A program made the position numbers and the translations under genes. This document shows positions 61,940 to 64,000 of a DNA stretch of 64,000 nucleotides, one piece after another (within the stretch, counting starts at the first letter, position 1; each line of letters starts with the position of its first letter). The notes under the pieces were generated by a model. It was given only the letters and a program-made list of their open reading frames with translations. It did not search any database and had not been told where the DNA came from. Source of the DNA: Faucicola osloensis_C (lineage in GTDB: Bacteria; Pseudomonadota; Gammaproteobacteria; Pseudomonadales; Moraxellaceae); contig JABAHL010000004.1 of NCBI GenBank assembly GCA_019353055.1, forward strand, positions 62,001 through 126,000, given 5' to 3'.

Positions 61940-62433
61940 TAAACTCACCTATACTGAACAAGATAGTTTTATCTTAATTTGGATTGAGATTCACTCAAAT
62001 CGTTGATTGGGTCGTTGCCTAACACTCATTTGAGTGATACAAAAATTTTATCGACGGGTTGACTTGCAATTGTTTGCGAATAGACACATCTTAATAAAAT
62101 TAACACATGAGTAAGCGTAATAAAGTTAGTGTTAAATGGCTAAACATGGGCAACCCTAAAACGGTTAAGATATATAAAGTAACTATGGCATTTGCTTTAT
62201 TTTAACGTTTAACATTTATTTTAAGGCTAAACACGCCCAAAACCAACGCACTATCATAGCTAAAACGCGCTGCTATAGCGACTACTCTGTCATATTTTAT
62301 TATTGCTAGCGCAGTATCAAATCAAACTTAATCACACAAAAATTCACAGGGAAAGTGAGTTGATAATTTTAAATGAACAAGGTTAGTTTTTTTGCTCTTT
62401 GAGGAAATCTGGTAAGTAAGGTGTAGAATTGAC
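61940..62433. other. 494-nt divergent gene-free region before relA
   Basis: AT-rich. Contains a tight dyad CACTCA-TT-TGAGTG (62023-62036) with a repeated half-site CACTCAAAT at 61992, and TTAACAC/GTGTTAA (62100-62135). No gene recognised. Confidence 0.55.
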
Positions 62434-64000
62434 ATGGTAAAAATACGAGAAAGTTTGCCGCTATTGGATGGAAAAGACGTTGATCATGATAGTACCACGA
62501 TGATTGCGAGTATCACTGCCAGCCAGCGTCATTTCACCCATACTGACTTGCCCATTCTCTCTGAGCCTGCCAGCCACATCATCGATGAGCATACCATTGA
62601 TACCGAAGCTTGGCTGGCATCGATGGCAAAACGCGCCCATCTCACTGAGCTGCCTGAGCTGACCAAAGCCTGTCAACTACTCAAAAATCAAGATTTAAGT
62701 ACCGCAAGCAACCGCTCTAATGCGTTTTTGACTGGGATTGGGATTGCCGATATTTTGGGTTATCTGTACCAAGATGAAGCCACGCTCGTTGCTGCGATGT
62801 TATATCGTGCCGCGCGTATCCAAATTTTTACCCCCAAACAAATCCAAGCCACCTTTGGCGATGAAGTCGCAGAGCTGGTTCAAGAAACCCTAGCGCTGGG
62901 GCGACTGTCGGATTTGATAGAAAACAACAAGCGCTTAGAAGACCACTTTAATAACAACCAGCGCGAGCAGTTATCGGGCATTTATAATATGCTCATCTCG
63001 ATGACCAACGATGTGCGCGTGGTGCTCATCAAATTGGCTGAGCGTACTTTTGCGATGCGAGAGCTGTCGTATGCTAGCCCAGAGCGTCAGCAACGGGTCG
63101 CCCGTGAGGTCATGACAATCTACGCGCCGCTAGCGCATCGTATGGGTATTGCCCAGCTTAAATGGGAACTTGAGGACTTATCATTTCGTTATCTTGCGCC
63201 TGACCGCTACAAAGAAATCGCCAAATTACTTTCTGAAAAACGTAGCGAGCGCGAAACCTATATCGACCGGGTTGCCCAACAACTGCGCGAGGCGTTAGCT
63301 GCACAAGGGATTGACGGGGAAATCACCGGTCGTGTCAAACACATCTATTCGATTTATCGTAAGATGAAACTCAAATCACTGTCGTTTGACCAGTTATATG
63401 ATATCCGCGCACTGCGGGTACTGGTGCATAACAATGCCGATTGTTATCACGTACTGGGGCTGGTGCATGGTTTGTGGCGTTATATCCCCGAGCAGTTTGA
63501 TGACTATATCACCAACCCAAAAACCAATGGCTATCGCTCGCTACATACCGCAGTGATTGCTGAGAACAAATCGCTGGAAGTACAAATTCGCACTTTTGAC
63601 ATGCACTATGAAGCTGAACTTGGCATGTGTGCGCACGTCAATTACAAAGAAGGCACCAAAAACAAAAAAGACGACTATCTGACCAAAAAAATCAGCTCAC
63701 TGCGTCAGTTATTGCTCAATCAAGAAAATGCTGACAATCATGACCCGTTAAAATTTGTATTAGATAAACATGTTGAGCATGAGCATGGCGAGCTCGATGA
63801 AGAAGAACAAGTCGTTGATTTTGGGGAATTTGAGCGGATTTATGTGTTTAGTCGTGATGGTGATATCATCGAATTGCCTAAAGGCTCAACTGTGCTCGAT
63901 TTTGCCTATCATGTGCATACCCATGTCGGCAATCGCGCCCAAGCCGCTCGCGTCAATAAACGCTATGTGCCGCTGACCTATCAGCTCAAAACAGGCGAGC
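62434..64000 (+). CDS. relA: GTP pyrophosphokinase RelA, 3' end beyond the window
   Basis: (p)ppGpp synthetase of the stringent response; 522 codons visible. The pseudo-HD region has LYRAAR where bifunctional enzymes have HDVIED, so hydrolase activity should be absent, as in RelA. The synthetase domain (about 250-410) has GRVKHIYSIYRKMKLK, YDIRALRVLV and NPKTNGYRSLHTAV. The residues equivalent to EFDD of E. coli RelA read QFDD (354-357). A TGS domain begins near 460 (RIYVFSRDGDIIELPKGSTV). AAGGTG lies 10 nt before the ATG; an in-frame stop seven codons upstream fixes the start region. Confidence 0.95.
   Translation, partial: MVKIRESLPLLDGKDVDHDSTTMIASITASQRHFTHTDLPILSEPASHIIDEHTIDTEAWLASMAKRAHLTELPELTKACQLLKNQDLSTASNRSNAFLTGIGIADILGYLYQDEATLVAAMLYRAARIQIFTPKQIQATFGDEVAELVQETLALGRLSDLIENNKRLEDHFNNNQREQLSGIYNMLISMTNDVRVVLIKLAERTFAMRELSYASPERQQRVAREVMTIYAPLAHRMGIAQLKWELEDLSFRYLAPDRYKEIAKLLSEKRSERETYIDRVAQQLREALAAQGIDGEITGRVKHIYSIYRKMKLKSLSFDQLYDIRALRVLVHNNADCYHVLGLVHGLWRYIPEQFDDYITNPKTNGYRSLHTAVIAENKSLEVQIRTFDMHYEAELGMCAHVNYKEGTKNKKDDYLTKKISSLRQLLLNQENADNHDPLKFVLDKHVEHEHGELDEEEQVVDFGEFERIYVFSRDGDIIELPKGSTVLDFAYHVHTHVGNRAQAARVNKRYVPLTYQLKTGE

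Noticed and set aside
1..64000. CRISPR arrays, insertion sequences, prophage genes, toxin-antitoxin pairs, DNA-uptake repeats
   Set aside because: I looked for regularly spaced repeats, transposase or integrase motifs, paired small genes and recurrent 9-12-mers; none stood out. The short tandem duplications have no spacers and differ from each other.

Overview
The window is a chromosomal segment of a gamma-proteobacterium, most likely family Moraxellaceae (Moraxella osloensis/Faucicola-like or Psychrobacter-like). I base this on protein wording in MurA, RNase E, MetR, FadA/FadB and RelA, on the hisG-murA-bolA order, on a moderate-to-low GC content, and on housekeeping arrangements shared with Acinetobacter. 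The species assignment is inference; no 16S gene is present. I see no insertion sequence, phage gene, CRISPR array, attachment site or replication origin. The segment is almost wholly core genome.

Layout. 0-7.3 kb: the start of hisG, then murA, an IbaG/BolA gene, yraN, a small secreted protein, rsmI, coaBC, radC and two membrane-protein genes. 7.3-21.4 kb: one long minus-strand block with the S10, spc and alpha ribosomal operons in classical order (rpsJ to rplQ, with secY and rpoA). It has a recognisable S10 promoter and 295-nt leader, a separate spc promoter upstream of rplN, and a structured gap before rpsM where an S4-type leader is expected. 21.4-29.5 kb: an RNA-processing block, with rng, a HAD phosphatase and rluC on the minus strand and rne on the plus strand, separated by an 858-nt structured non-coding region. 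29.5-34.7 kb: a DUF808 protein, a lipoprotein DsbC, homoserine dehydrogenase and a thiolase. 34.7-37.4 kb is the most accessory-looking part: a cold-shock-domain membrane protein, an AT-rich gap with a decayed reading frame, and two DUF2382 stress-type proteins. 37.5-45.8 kb: MetR, a CNNM/CorC membrane protein, the fadBA beta-oxidation operon, a possible lysozyme inhibitor, a tautomerase, a YbaK deacylase and a lipoprotein cytochrome c. 46.3-54.5 kb: rpsU-yqeY, mreBCD-maf, gatCAB and tRNA-Pro(GGG). 54.6-64 kb: an SH3-like secreted protein, a YkuD-fold enzyme without signal peptide, a nitroreductase, an unknown membrane protein, a CYTH-CHAD protein, rlmD, a DUF1615 lipoprotein and a relA truncated by the window end.

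How the genes work together. Most serve translation (ribosomal proteins, RpoA, RsmI, RlmD, RluC, GatCAB, YbaK, tRNA-Pro), RNA turnover (RNase E, RNase G), the cell envelope and cell shape (MurA, MreBCD, the YkuD enzyme, DsbC) and stringent control (RelA). No undescribed multi-gene system is evident. The points most worth a second look are: a 14-histidine insertion inside the CoaB domain of CoaBC; a YkuD enzyme lacking any export signal (possible cytoplasmic L,D-carboxypeptidase for murein recycling); a RelA with Gln at the first position of the EXDD motif; the structured leaders before rpsJ, rpsM, rpsU and rne; and a recurring pattern of 13-16-bp imperfect tandem duplications confined to intergenic regions.
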